From NCBI RefSeq assembly GCF_009828925.2, contig NZ_WUTY02000001.1, positions 3,006,492 to 3,070,491 of the forward strand: 64,000 nt of DNA, written 5' to 3'. Below, in pieces: positions 56,053-63,634 of this stretch (positions within the stretch are counted from its first letter, which is position 1; every line of letters starts with the position of its first letter). The notes beneath the pieces were generated by a model. It saw only the letters and a list, made by a program, of their open reading frames with translations. It had not been told where the DNA came from and searched no databases. Position numbers and translations under genes: made by a program. The DNA is from Methylicorpusculum oleiharenae. Its GTDB lineage: Bacteria; Pseudomonadota; Gammaproteobacteria; Methylococcales; Methylomonadaceae.

Positions 56053-56984
56053 GCAGGTTCTCCTGTGCGCGGGTGATTATGTTTGCGGATATGGTCGATA
56101 TGACTGACCCTGGCTTTAGGATTTGTCCAGCGAACCAACTGGTTGAGAATTCGGTTGGGACCGATTTCGATAAATTCCGGTTGATAGCGATTACTCAGAT
56201 TCATAATCAGCCGATGCCAATTGACTGCTCTCATCGGTTGCTCCAGCAATGTCTGGTAAATGGCCTCTGTCGACTCCAACGGCTCTCCCGTCAAATGCGA
56301 CCATAATTCATAACGGGGAAAGCAAAAGTGGCTCCGGTGATCATTACCAAATTCCAGCAGCCGGTCGCAAACACGGGTCATGACAATGGAATGAAACGGG
56401 ATAATGGTCCCCAAATCACTGTTTCGCAACGATGCCCATTCCAGTGCATTACACATTTTTTTGATGTTTTCCGGTTGTCCGCAGATGACAACCTGCTGTC
56501 CGCTGTTGCGAGCAATCACTTCCACGCTAAACTGCTTGGCCAATCGGTGCGGATCAATCGCCACCGTTGTGGTCAACACCGCTATTCGATTGGCGTTGTT
56601 GTAAAATTCCTGCCAGGCCTCATTGAATATACTTTTAAGCCAGTACCAAGAGTCTTCTTCGGAAAGCGCACCTGCAGCGACCAGGGATGCATAAAAACCG
56701 AGACTGTGTCCGCAGCAGATGATTTTGCCGCCGGCTTCTGGCTTGGCAAGCCGCCACCATAAAAGATTCAGGCAATGAATCTGCAGCTGCCGTGCATATT
56801 CTTTATCCCTGGCACTCTCCGGCTCGTAATTTAATAAAGGGAAGCCAATGCAGCTTTCCCAGGTCTTAATGCAGGATTCCGCCCATGGATAATGCTGGCA
56901 GAACCCTGTCAGCATACCGGGATACTCCGCCCCTAGGCCTGGAAACATATAGACGGTATTTCCTGATAAATGCTGAGAGCTCAT
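56049..56984 (-). CDS. FabD-like acyltransferase lacking the malonyl-binding Arg
   Basis: A 311-residue acyltransferase with GHSLG nucleophile (Ser94) and catalytic His198 in IPFHSIVM. The N-terminal PGQGSQ of FabD is PGLGAE. The Arg that binds the malonyl carboxylate in FabD (R in the RGKFMQ segment) is absent; the matching segment near 118-125 reads SIFNEAWQ. The protein therefore probably moves a monocarboxylic acyl group. Sandwiched between iorB and iorA with 4-base overlaps on each side, it likely loads their product on ACP. Confidence 0.8.
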   Translation of the reverse strand: MSSQHLSGNTVYMFPGLGAEYPGMLTGFCQHYPWAESCIKTWESCIGFPLLNYEPESARDKEYARQLQIHCLNLLWWRLAKPEAGGKIICCGHSLGFYASLVAAGALSEEDSWYWLKSIFNEAWQEFYNNANRIAVLTTTVAIDPHRLAKQFSVEVIARNSGQQVVICGQPENIKKMCNALEWASLRNSDLGTIIPFHSIVMTRVCDRLLEFGNDHRSHFCFPRYELWSHLTGEPLESTEAIYQTLLEQPMRAVNWHRLIMNLSNRYQPEFIEIGPNRILNQLVRWTNPKARVSHIDHIRKHNHPRTGEPA

Positions 56985-57712
56985 ACTGCGTACTCGACTT
57001 TCAATTCAGGTTGAGAGAAGTGCGAAACGGGTCTGAATTGACGCATGACCGGGTTTGAATATTCGTGGGGTTTATACAGGTTGTTAAATTGCTTGAAGCC
57101 CCATTGACAGGCCGCCAAATTTTTTTGATCGCAAATCGTCTTTTTATATTTGGGATAATCAAAATTGAACGCGGCGCAAAACATGCCTAGCATGGCGCTG
57201 GATACATGGAACGGTAACAATTCTTCGGTTTTCAGCCACTCAGCGGTAGGTAGTGTTAAACAGTAAGCGCCGCACCGTTCAATTGATTTGATAATTTCCT
57301 CAGTATCGGGGTAAGCATATTTAGGATGACTGCCGCAGATAGTTTCGATCCGAGAGTCGGAAATGAAACACATTCCGTTGGGTTTAAGTAAATGACTGAA
57401 GCGCAGTGCTTCCAATGGCTCCAAAGCAATCAACAGGTTTACTTTTGTTTCGGATAAGGAAGGGGAAACAAAAAAATTGGCCGCTGATACCACGGCCGAA
57501 GTTGAGGAGCGCCTTTGTGCAATACCGCGTTGTTCTATCGTGTGTACATGCGGATAGCGTTGAGCTATCAAGTTGCGTAGTTTTTGGGCAAGACTTACAA
57601 CACCCAGTCCACCCAAGCCTACGACCATTACATTTAAACTGTTTGATTTCAGTTCGGTTGTTAAATTGACCCCATTGGGGATGTTCAGCGAATTATCAAA
57701 ATTTGAGTACAT
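56981..57712 (-). CDS. indolepyruvate:ferredoxin oxidoreductase beta subunit-like
   Basis: Gamma/beta-domain subunit of the 2-oxoacid:acceptor oxidoreductase family, partner of the alpha subunit two genes on. Seen: VVGLGGLGVVSLAQKL, IEQRGIAQRRSSTSAVVS, and LIALEPLEALRF. Length with the chosen ATG is 243 residues. The start is uncertain: ATG 57712, a TTG at 57778, or an internal ATG just before VVGLGG are all possible and none has a strong ribosome site. It is the first gene of the operon. Confidence 0.82.
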   Translation of the reverse strand: MYSNFDNSLNIPNGVNLTTELKSNSLNVMVVGLGGLGVVSLAQKLRNLIAQRYPHVHTIEQRGIAQRRSSTSAVVSAANFFVSPSLSETKVNLLIALEPLEALRFSHLLKPNGMCFISDSRIETICGSHPKYAYPDTEEIIKSIERCGAYCLTLPTAEWLKTEELLPFHVSSAMLGMFCAAFNFDYPKYKKTICDQKNLAACQWGFKQFNNLYKPHEYSNPVMRQFRPVSHFSQPELKVEYAV

Positions 57713-58094
57713 ATCGATGCAGTCGGGTTCAAAAATGATTGAATTTAGAAAACCGTCCAAATCTCCGGCCGTTTTCAAGATGGGTTTAGTCTACCGATTT
57801 ACTGAAGGCATGATCAGTGAACAAGTACAACTAAAAAGGTGAAAAAATACCTTGAGACTTTACTTAAATGCAGGGCTATTCAGTATTCGCGGATTCAGCT
57901 TTAAAGTTTTTTCTGCATGATGGGAGGGCTTTGATAAAAAAGGAAATAGCGTCTTTTTTCCGATAAACGACCCAAGGAAACAGTGTGAGCCAGAATGAAA
58001 TCAAAAAATTGCACAAGAACAAATTGATTGCCGCATTCTGGCAGTGTTATCCCTTCGGAATAGGAACTTATACCTTTCGCGGTCATCTTTTCGC

Positions 58095-58230
58095 AGCAAT
58101 TCTCAGTTTGAGATTTTTGCTTAGTTTGGGGCAAGGTAAGTCTGGCGATGGACGCCGTTAACCCCTATAGGGAGGAGGCTTGACGAAAGTCGTCCTGCAC
58201 TCGTCATCCTCGCCAAACTCACCGCCTCTA
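58095..58230. repeat. inverted-repeat element, family C, copy 2 (truncated)
   Basis: Begins AGCAATTCTCAGTTTGA, as copy 1 at 30501, and continues with GGCGATGGACGCC, CTATAGGGAGGAGGCTTGACG and TCGCCAAACTCACCGCCTCT. The far end matching AGCAATTTTCAG was not found, so the right arm is cut or diverged. It lies upstream of the lipid operon. Confidence 0.6.
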
Positions 58231-58816
58231 AATTAGACGTTTTTTCGATCAGGTAGGAGGAGGGTGATTCATTCTTAAACAGTGCTCGGTTTGGCGAGGA
58301 TTCGGTTTAAATCAACCAGCCGACCTTAGGCTCGTTAAGAGAAAAGTGCGCGGATAGACTGATCAGTAGTCCTGAAGTAATAAAACCGCAATCAAAAGGC
58401 CAGATATATTGCTGCAATCGTGATCTCTGTTGATGGCATCGAGTGTGAAAACGTATCTTTCATTAAATGATGAGTCTCTATATAAGCCGGGGACTTTATA
58501 GAAAAGCGGGATGCATGCTGTATGCGATATAGTTGAAGTCTGGCACGGTGACGTGAACTCTAGTCATGTTAATTACCTGTGCCCGAAAAACCGGTATAAA
58601 TTATTGATGACTTATAATTTTTGAGTGATTTGCTATGTCCGCAGTCGTACAGACCGATTAAAGTCTTGTGTATATATTTAAAAAACTGGTAAAGGGATTT
58701 AATGGCGATTCGCTCATTATTAATAATAAATCGAATCACCCAGTTAAAGTCCGAAAAATAGGTAATGTTCTCAAACCTTGCCTGTGTTAACGACTTTCGC
58801 ATTATTAATTGAACTC

Positions 58817-58837
58817 GCTCAGTCTTTCAGACTGAGC
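58817..58837 (+). promoter_or_regulatory. leader hairpin upstream of DUF2171 gene
   Basis: GCTCAGTCT and AGACTGAGC form a perfect 9-bp stem with a 3-nt loop, ending 17 bases before the ATG at 58855 and just before the ribosome site CCGGAG. It could protect the mRNA 5' end or control translation. Confidence 0.5.
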
Positions 58838-58854
58838 CAACCGGAGAAAAAACC

Positions 58855-59103
58855 ATGATTAATACCGACCAAATTAAGCCTGATATGCCCGTTGTCTGCT
58901 CCCAAGACGGTCAGTTTGCGACAGTCGACCATATGGAAGGACCGGGTACGATCAAGCTTAAGAAAGATGAAACCGGTAAGCACCATTACATTCCGGTAAG
59001 TTGGGTAACCTCAACCGGGGATGGCAAGGTTAAAGTTGATCGTCCTGGTGACGAAGCGATGGCGGAGTGGTCGACAATTTCGCCAAATTACTTAGACAAA
59101 TGA
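58855..59103 (+). CDS. DUF2171 protein
   Basis: An 82-residue protein matching DUF2171: IKPDMPVVCSQDGQFATVDHMEG, then IKLKKDETGKHHYIPVSWV. Such proteins resemble a PRC-barrel-like fold and are often stress- or starvation-induced; the role is unknown. The ribosome site CCGGAG follows a stable leader hairpin. Confidence 0.8.
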   Translation: MINTDQIKPDMPVVCSQDGQFATVDHMEGPGTIKLKKDETGKHHYIPVSWVTSTGDGKVKVDRPGDEAMAEWSTISPNYLDK

Positions 59104-59302
59104 CTTTGCGCCATAAAACAGATAAAAGACGGTGTGGCTATTTGCTCTGTTGATAAGCGAGTATTTATAAATCACAGGGACAACATAATTGGCAACGCTC
59201 ATTATGTTGAACAGAGATTTTATGGTTTTTATTGCGGATACAAAAGGGTACATAAAACACACTAGTTTTTATGAAAGTATTGCGGAATCGCTTTCGGGTT
59301 AA

Positions 59303-59465
59303 ATTTGTTACTGAAGTTTCCCAGTCGTTATAGGTATCCAGGCTTGTAGGGGTATTATTTAATGGATTTGCAACTGTTTACGCAAAATCCCATCGATATA
59401 CTTCGCGCGGTCCAAGCATATTGGCAGTCTGTTTTTGAAATTATTGGGAAACTTCAGATTTGTTA
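59303..59465. mobile_element. 147-bp MITE with 8-bp target duplication
   Basis: Perfect 13-bp terminal inverted repeats CTGAAGTTTCCCA (59311-59323) and TGGGAAACTTCAG (59445-59457) bound a 147-bp non-coding element. ATTTGTTA is repeated exactly on both sides (59303-59310 and 59458-59465). The terminal repeats plus target duplication show a past transposition, with the transposase supplied in trans. Inside is ATATACTTCGCGCG, also found upstream of mutS at 9386-9400. Confidence 0.85.
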
Positions 59466-59534
59466 TACAAAGCATAATTCTTTTTTATTTTAATTATTAG
59501 CTAGCGTATGAATTACGATAATAGGGCGTTAAAT

Positions 59535-60146
59535 ATGAAACCGATCAGTAAAATTTTTTTCAAGGGGCTACTCGCTATTATTCCCCTTACAGTCACGCTT
59601 TATTTGCTATTGTGGTTTGCCGGCACGGCAGAATTGGTACTCGGAAATATATTCAAGTTTTTCTTTCCTGACAGTTGGTATATAAACGGTTTGGGGCTTT
59701 TGTTGGGTCTTCCTCTGGTGTTTTTTTTCGGCGTCTTCCTGGAGTCTAGAAATTTCCGCCGCCTGTTTAATAACTTGGAAGAACTTGTTATCCAAATTCC
59801 TGGGGTTAAGAGCGTCTATACGACTATACGCGATATAAGTTCTCTTTTTTCCAGCAAAAACAAAGGAAAATTTAAACAGGTAGTTCTGGTTAAAGCACCT
59901 CCCGGCACTGTTCAACAAATAGGTTTTATAACTGTTTCAGATTTTGAAAATGTTTTACCTACTTTTATCGCCAATGACCAGATTGCCGTCTATTTGCCAT
60001 TCAGTTATCAGGTAGGTGGCGGCATCACCGTTATTATGTCACGGGAAAATGTAACAGAAATAGATATGTCTGTTGAGGATGCCCTGCGTTTTATCGCAAC
60101 ATCTGGAGTTGTTGGTAATGTTAATGATGACAAAAATAATCGTTGA
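59535..60146 (+). CDS. DUF502 membrane protein
   Basis: A 203-residue protein from ATG 59535 (AGGGCG upstream; a longer reading from 59508 is possible). It has two N-terminal membrane segments (about 8-30 and 50-75), then a soluble part with IPGVKSVYTTIRDISS, GFITV and VYLPFSYQVGGGI characteristic of DUF502. Function unknown; the family is widespread in envelopes of Gram-negative bacteria. Confidence 0.82.
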   Translation: MKPISKIFFKGLLAIIPLTVTLYLLLWFAGTAELVLGNIFKFFFPDSWYINGLGLLLGLPLVFFFGVFLESRNFRRLFNNLEELVIQIPGVKSVYTTIRDISSLFSSKNKGKFKQVVLVKAPPGTVQQIGFITVSDFENVLPTFIANDQIAVYLPFSYQVGGGITVIMSRENVTEIDMSVEDALRFIATSGVVGNVNDDKNNR

Positions 60147-60569
60147 AGAGTTTGAATTTAACTAAAATGAAAAAAACGCCAAGGTTGAATCCGGTCTTTA
60201 CGTAAAGCTTTGTTAGTTTTCTTTGATTCAAAGCGGTGCTTCAATACATATGATGCAGACGTAATTTCTCAATTAAGTTGAGCAGACGACCAGGAAGAGA
60301 TTATTGCTTTTGTTGTAAAGTACAGCCCGTTACTCAGTAATATTGCCTTGTCTGAGGCAGGTTTTGGAACGAACCACAGTCCGTATTTCGGGCTGAAGTG
60401 ATAGAAGTGGATTCGGATAAGTGCGCGAGCGGGTGGGTGAATTAACTGGTTTGATGAGAGTATATTAAACGGGTAAATAGTGTTCACCTTAAAAATTCGC
60501 TGATTCCCTATTTGCTTTGAACTTGTCCAAAGCAAATTAAATTCCAACTTAACTGAGTAAAAATCATCC
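60147..60569. other. 423-bp intergenic region with a 10-bp inverted repeat
   Basis: No gene recognised. ATTTGCTTTG (60510-60519) and CAAAGCAAAT (60528-60537) form a perfect 10-bp stem with an 8-nt loop, 33 bases before the cation transporter gene. It may be an operator or leader hairpin for that gene. A minus-strand frame at 60269-60583 lacks support. Confidence 0.5.
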
Positions 60570-61472
60570 ATGTCATCTCCCAACTCAACAATCGCTATTT
60601 TTTATGCATTTGCTGCTAATTTGGGTATTGCGGCAGCAAAAACCTTCGCCGCTTTCTGGACAGGTTCAGGCTCCCTATTAGCCGAAGCGATTCACTCGTT
60701 TGCCGATTCAGGAAACCAGGTATTACTGCTAATCGGTATGAAACGGTCCGAAAAAGAAGCGACCCGCAAACATCCCATGGGGTTCGGACGAGAATCTTAT
60801 ATCTGGTCCATGATGGTGGCTTTTATCTTGTTTTCCGTGGGTGGCGTCTTTTCCATTTATGAAGGATGGTTGCGATATATGCACCCGCATACTGTAGAAA
60901 ATGAAGGTGTTGCATTGCTCGTTTTGCTGATTGCCTTGGGTCTGGAATATTTTTCTTTACAAAAGGCGCTAGCGGTAATCCAACCTGAGCAAGGCGTCCG
61001 CTCCCTGTGGCAATGGTTTAAGGAGACCCCGTCCAGCGAATTGATGGTGGTTACCGGTGAAGACCTGGCTGCCTTGGCAGGACTTGGGATTGCGCTGCTA
61101 ATGCTTGTTCTGACAATGATTACCGGTAATACCGCCTATGACGCAGCAGGCTCGATTTTAATTGGGGTTTTATTGATTACTGTTGCCGTCGTGGTGGGAA
61201 CAGAAGTGCATTCTTTGCTGCTCGGTGAGGCGGCTGTGGATATCAGCGATAACGTACAGCATTATCTGGAAAGTCAGCCCTGTGTGCTGCAGGTGCTAAA
61301 TGTGTGGGCGATCAATCATGGCAATAATGTCATGGTTACTATTAAAGCCGAGCTCCAACCCGATATGGCCGTTGTCAATGCAGTGAATGAAATTAATGCG
61401 ATGGAACGGCAAATAAAGCAAACGCATGCGCGTGTTAAATGGATTTTCTTTGAAATTGATAACGCTGATTAG
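60570..61472 (+). CDS. cation diffusion facilitator transporter
   Basis: A 300-residue CDF family metal/proton antiporter with six membrane segments. Metal-site residues are seen in EAIHSFADSGNQ (segment 2) and in EDLAALAGLG (segment 5, changed from the usual HxxxD to ExxxA). The RKHPMGFGRE loop and a C-terminal cytoplasmic domain follow. The first-shell change in segment 5 could alter metal choice (zinc, iron or manganese cannot be told). It has a possible leader hairpin. Confidence 0.85.
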   Translation: MSSPNSTIAIFYAFAANLGIAAAKTFAAFWTGSGSLLAEAIHSFADSGNQVLLLIGMKRSEKEATRKHPMGFGRESYIWSMMVAFILFSVGGVFSIYEGWLRYMHPHTVENEGVALLVLLIALGLEYFSLQKALAVIQPEQGVRSLWQWFKETPSSELMVVTGEDLAALAGLGIALLMLVLTMITGNTAYDAAGSILIGVLLITVAVVVGTEVHSLLLGEAAVDISDNVQHYLESQPCVLQVLNVWAINHGNNVMVTIKAELQPDMAVVNAVNEINAMERQIKQTHARVKWIFFEIDNAD

Positions 61473-61890
61473 GTTTTACGTTTACTGGTCTGGCTTTCTT
61501 GTCCCATGATGTCCCAACAGGTATTGAATAAAGCGGCAATAATGGGGCCTAGTACAAACCCTGTTAAGGAAAACCAGGTTAATCCACTCCAAGCGGAGAC
61601 CAGTACCAGATAATCCGACATTTTACTGTCTTTACCTATCAGCCGTGGTCGCAGAAAATTATGAATCATACAAATGACTATACCTTTCGCACTTCAAATT
61701 TCGGCAGTGCCTAAGTAGGCAACGGGTTGTTCGGCATAGAGCCTACATGGACGGTTTTACGGCGTCCTTTGACGGGCAACCCGGTGCCGAATTTAGATCT
61801 ACGATGGGTATAAAATACCGACCGCCAAAACGATAATCGCATTTAACGTTTTACCTTGTAACAATAAAATTACCGCAGCGGGGCCCTAAT
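61469..61890 (-). pseudogene. AI-2E-family transporter remnant split by a family A repeat
   Basis: Minus-strand 61469-61669 encodes MIHNFLRPRLIGKDSKMSDYL and on, the C-terminal end of an AI-2E/YdiK-type permease with GFVLGPIIAALF. Across the repeat at 61679-61812, minus-strand 61813-61890 encodes GPAAVILLLQGKTLNA and on, the segment expected just before. Upstream lies a stop, so the first two thirds of the gene are lost. The two pieces differ by about one base of frame. Confidence 0.75.
61679..61812. repeat. intergenic inverted-repeat element, family A, copy 2
   Basis: A 134-bp copy of the element at 6531-6662. It starts TATACCTTTCGCACTTCA and ends ATCTACGATGGGTATA, with the same core GACGGGCAACCCGGTGCCGAA. 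It separates two parts of a decayed AI-2E-family gene, so it was inserted there. TATA at each end could be a target duplication or part of the element. Confidence 0.8.
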
Positions 61891-61897
61891 TAGCGTG

Positions 61898-62540
61898 CTA
61901 CCTATAGGTAATAAAGATAAAACGTATCCACTTACGCCCTTCAGTCAGGGCGTTCTCTGCGAGAGCCATTTGAATCGCGAAGAGCATATTACAGCCTCGA
62001 TTAGCCATAGTTTGCAGATAGCTGGATATTCGGCAGTAGGCATGAGCAAGCTCTTTGGCACGAAAGCAGACCGAGACCGTTTGTTTGACTTTGGCCATGC
62101 GTAAATGGAAGGCAATTAATTTTGGCCGTGTGTCAGGATGGCCCGGTAACGTTTTTGCAGGTTGACTCGCTCAGTTTCTTGTCGGCGCTTTTAGAGACAG
62201 TGTTATAGGTTTTCTGCGACAAGGGGTTTCATCTGTTTAGCCCAACAATAGTCATGGATATCCACCCTAAAGGTCAGCTCGCGCAGTTATTGTAAACCGC
62301 ACAGGCCATGCCCGCAGTATTGATAGGCGAAGTACGATGACCAGCAATCATGAATAATGATGCCGCCCGCCGAATAGACATGTATCCACTGATTTTTCCG
62401 ATCGACTCACAGCGAAGTTTCATCGATATGGATAGAGGGCGCTTTCAGTAAGTGTCCGGCCGCTTGTGTTTCCCGCATGGCAAGGCCAGATGCATGATCA
62501 GGATAAATTTCAGCAAGGTAGTTTCAATGCGGATATAGCG
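61898..62540 (-). pseudogene. IS66-family transposase remnant
   Basis: The minus strand shows pieces of an IS66 TnpC in several frames: IHIDET, HVYSAGGIIIHDCWSSYFAYQ, LRELTF, WAKQMK and NLQKRYRAILTHG around 62105-62450. The C-terminal MAKVKQTVSVCFRAKELAHAYCRISSYL, read as a pattern, and MANRGCN-MLFAIQMAL lie at 61898-62098. Stops and frameshifts break the frame, and the segment before MAKVKQ is deleted. It touches modC, so decay removed one IS end. Confidence 0.75.
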
Positions 62541-62553
62541 ATGTGAGGATTCT

Positions 62554-63630
62554 TTATTCCAGCAAAGCGACTGACTTGATTTGTAGCCATACCGGCTGTC
62601 CCTGGGTTAATCCCAAAGAGAAAGCCGAGCGTTTGGTAACCCGGGCAATTAAAAGAGTCGGACCTAATTTTACCCGGACCAGCGCAAGGCCGGGATGTTC
62701 GTCATCGGCGATAGCATCAACCTGTCCGGGCAGTACATTCAGAATGCTGGACCGGTCTCTGTCATCGTTTGAGACACTGATATCGCGCGCTAAAACCCGC
62801 ACACGCACCTTGCGTCCAACAGGGATGCCCTTATCCCGGGTCCATAAGCTGCCTCCCGGAAACCCGACTTTGGCCAGATGCCAGCGCTCGTCGCGCTCGA
62901 TAACCTTGGCTTCCAGAACAACCCCTGCGTCCTCGCCAAGCCTGACCGGAAAGTCAAGACGGCTTAATAGATCGGTCAAAACACCTTCTGCAACAATGGA
63001 GCCGCCATCCAAAGCAACAATGTAATCGGCCAGCCGGGCAACTTCGTCCGGCGAGTGGCTGACGTAAATAATAGGAATATCGAATTGATCCCGAAGTTGT
63101 TCCAGATAAGGCAGGATTTCCAGTTTACGGGCCAGATCCAGTGCTGCCAGCGGTTCATCCATCAGCAGTATCTGCGGATTAACAGCCAGTGCCCGAGCAA
63201 TGCCCACTCTCTGGCGTTCTCCTCCGGAAAGCCGGTCAGGTTTGCGATCCAGTAAATGACCGATGCCGAACAGTTCGATAATGGGGTCCAGACTGGTTTG
63301 TTGCGCTTCAGAAATCCGTTTTCTGCCATAGTGGAGGTTACCCAATACTGTCAGGTGAGAAAACAGACTGGCTTCCTGAAAGACATAACCCAGCGGGCGT
63401 TTGTGGGGAGGAAGCCAGGTTCTTCCGTTTTGCCAGATTTCACCTTTGAAGGACAAAAAACCTTGCTCTGCGCGTTCCAAACCGGCAATGCAGCGCAGCA
63501 ACGTGGTTTTTCCGGAACCCGATTGGCCAAATAATGCAGTGACGCCCCGACTCGATATGGCCATGTCTATCGCTAACGAAAAACCCGGCCAATTAACTTT
63601 GAAGCTAGCTTTGATTTTATCTTGAGTCAC
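62554..63630 (-). CDS. modC: molybdate ABC transporter ATPase ModC
   Basis: A 358-residue ATPase from GTG 63630, with AGAGGAA upstream and the modB stop 4 bases away. Seen: Walker A GQSGSGKTTLLRCIAG, signature LSGGERQRVGIARAL, Walker B ILLMDEPLAALD, then a C-terminal molybdate-binding (TOBE/MOP) domain from about 285 with LPGQVDAIADDEHPGL and VLARDISVS. It energises molybdate uptake for molybdoenzymes. Its 3' end touches an IS66 remnant. Confidence 0.93.
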   Translation of the reverse strand: MTQDKIKASFKVNWPGFSLAIDMAISSRGVTALFGQSGSGKTTLLRCIAGLERAEQGFLSFKGEIWQNGRTWLPPHKRPLGYVFQEASLFSHLTVLGNLHYGRKRISEAQQTSLDPIIELFGIGHLLDRKPDRLSGGERQRVGIARALAVNPQILLMDEPLAALDLARKLEILPYLEQLRDQFDIPIIYVSHSPDEVARLADYIVALDGGSIVAEGVLTDLLSRLDFPVRLGEDAGVVLEAKVIERDERWHLAKVGFPGGSLWTRDKGIPVGRKVRVRVLARDISVSNDDRDRSSILNVLPGQVDAIADDEHPGLALVRVKLGPTLLIARVTKRSAFSLGLTQGQPVWLQIKSVALLE

Positions 63631-63634
63631 TCGC

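Larger units (their letters stand above)
57779..58854. other. 1.1-kb non-coding region upstream of the lipid operon
   Basis: Separates the divergent lipid operon and the DUF2171 gene, so it should carry both promoters. It contains TATACCTTTCGC at 58069-58080 (the end of repeat family A), a family C copy at 58095-58230, and the related segment CGGTTTGGCGAGGAT near 58287. Two short minus-strand reading frames (57901-58134, 58569-58802) have no support. No promoter could be assigned with confidence. Confidence 0.55.

Noticed and set aside
40608-57778. Reading the operon as a housekeeping fatty-acid synthesis cluster
   Set aside because: The catalytically dead KS, IorAB genes, exported flavoprotein and export genes do not fit a primary fab cluster; no fabH, canonical fabD or enoyl reductase is present.
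57901-58134. 77-residue minus-strand reading frame upstream of the lipid operon
   Set aside because: It lies over the repeat end TATACCTTTCGC and part of family C, has no ribosome site and no recognisable motif.
58569-58802. 77-residue minus-strand reading frame rich in Ile, Lys, Asn and Phe
   Set aside because: A/T-rich DNA gives such frames by chance; no ribosome site and no family pattern.
60269-60583. 104-residue minus-strand reading frame
   Set aside because: Overlaps the start and leader of the cation transporter gene and has no coding signature.
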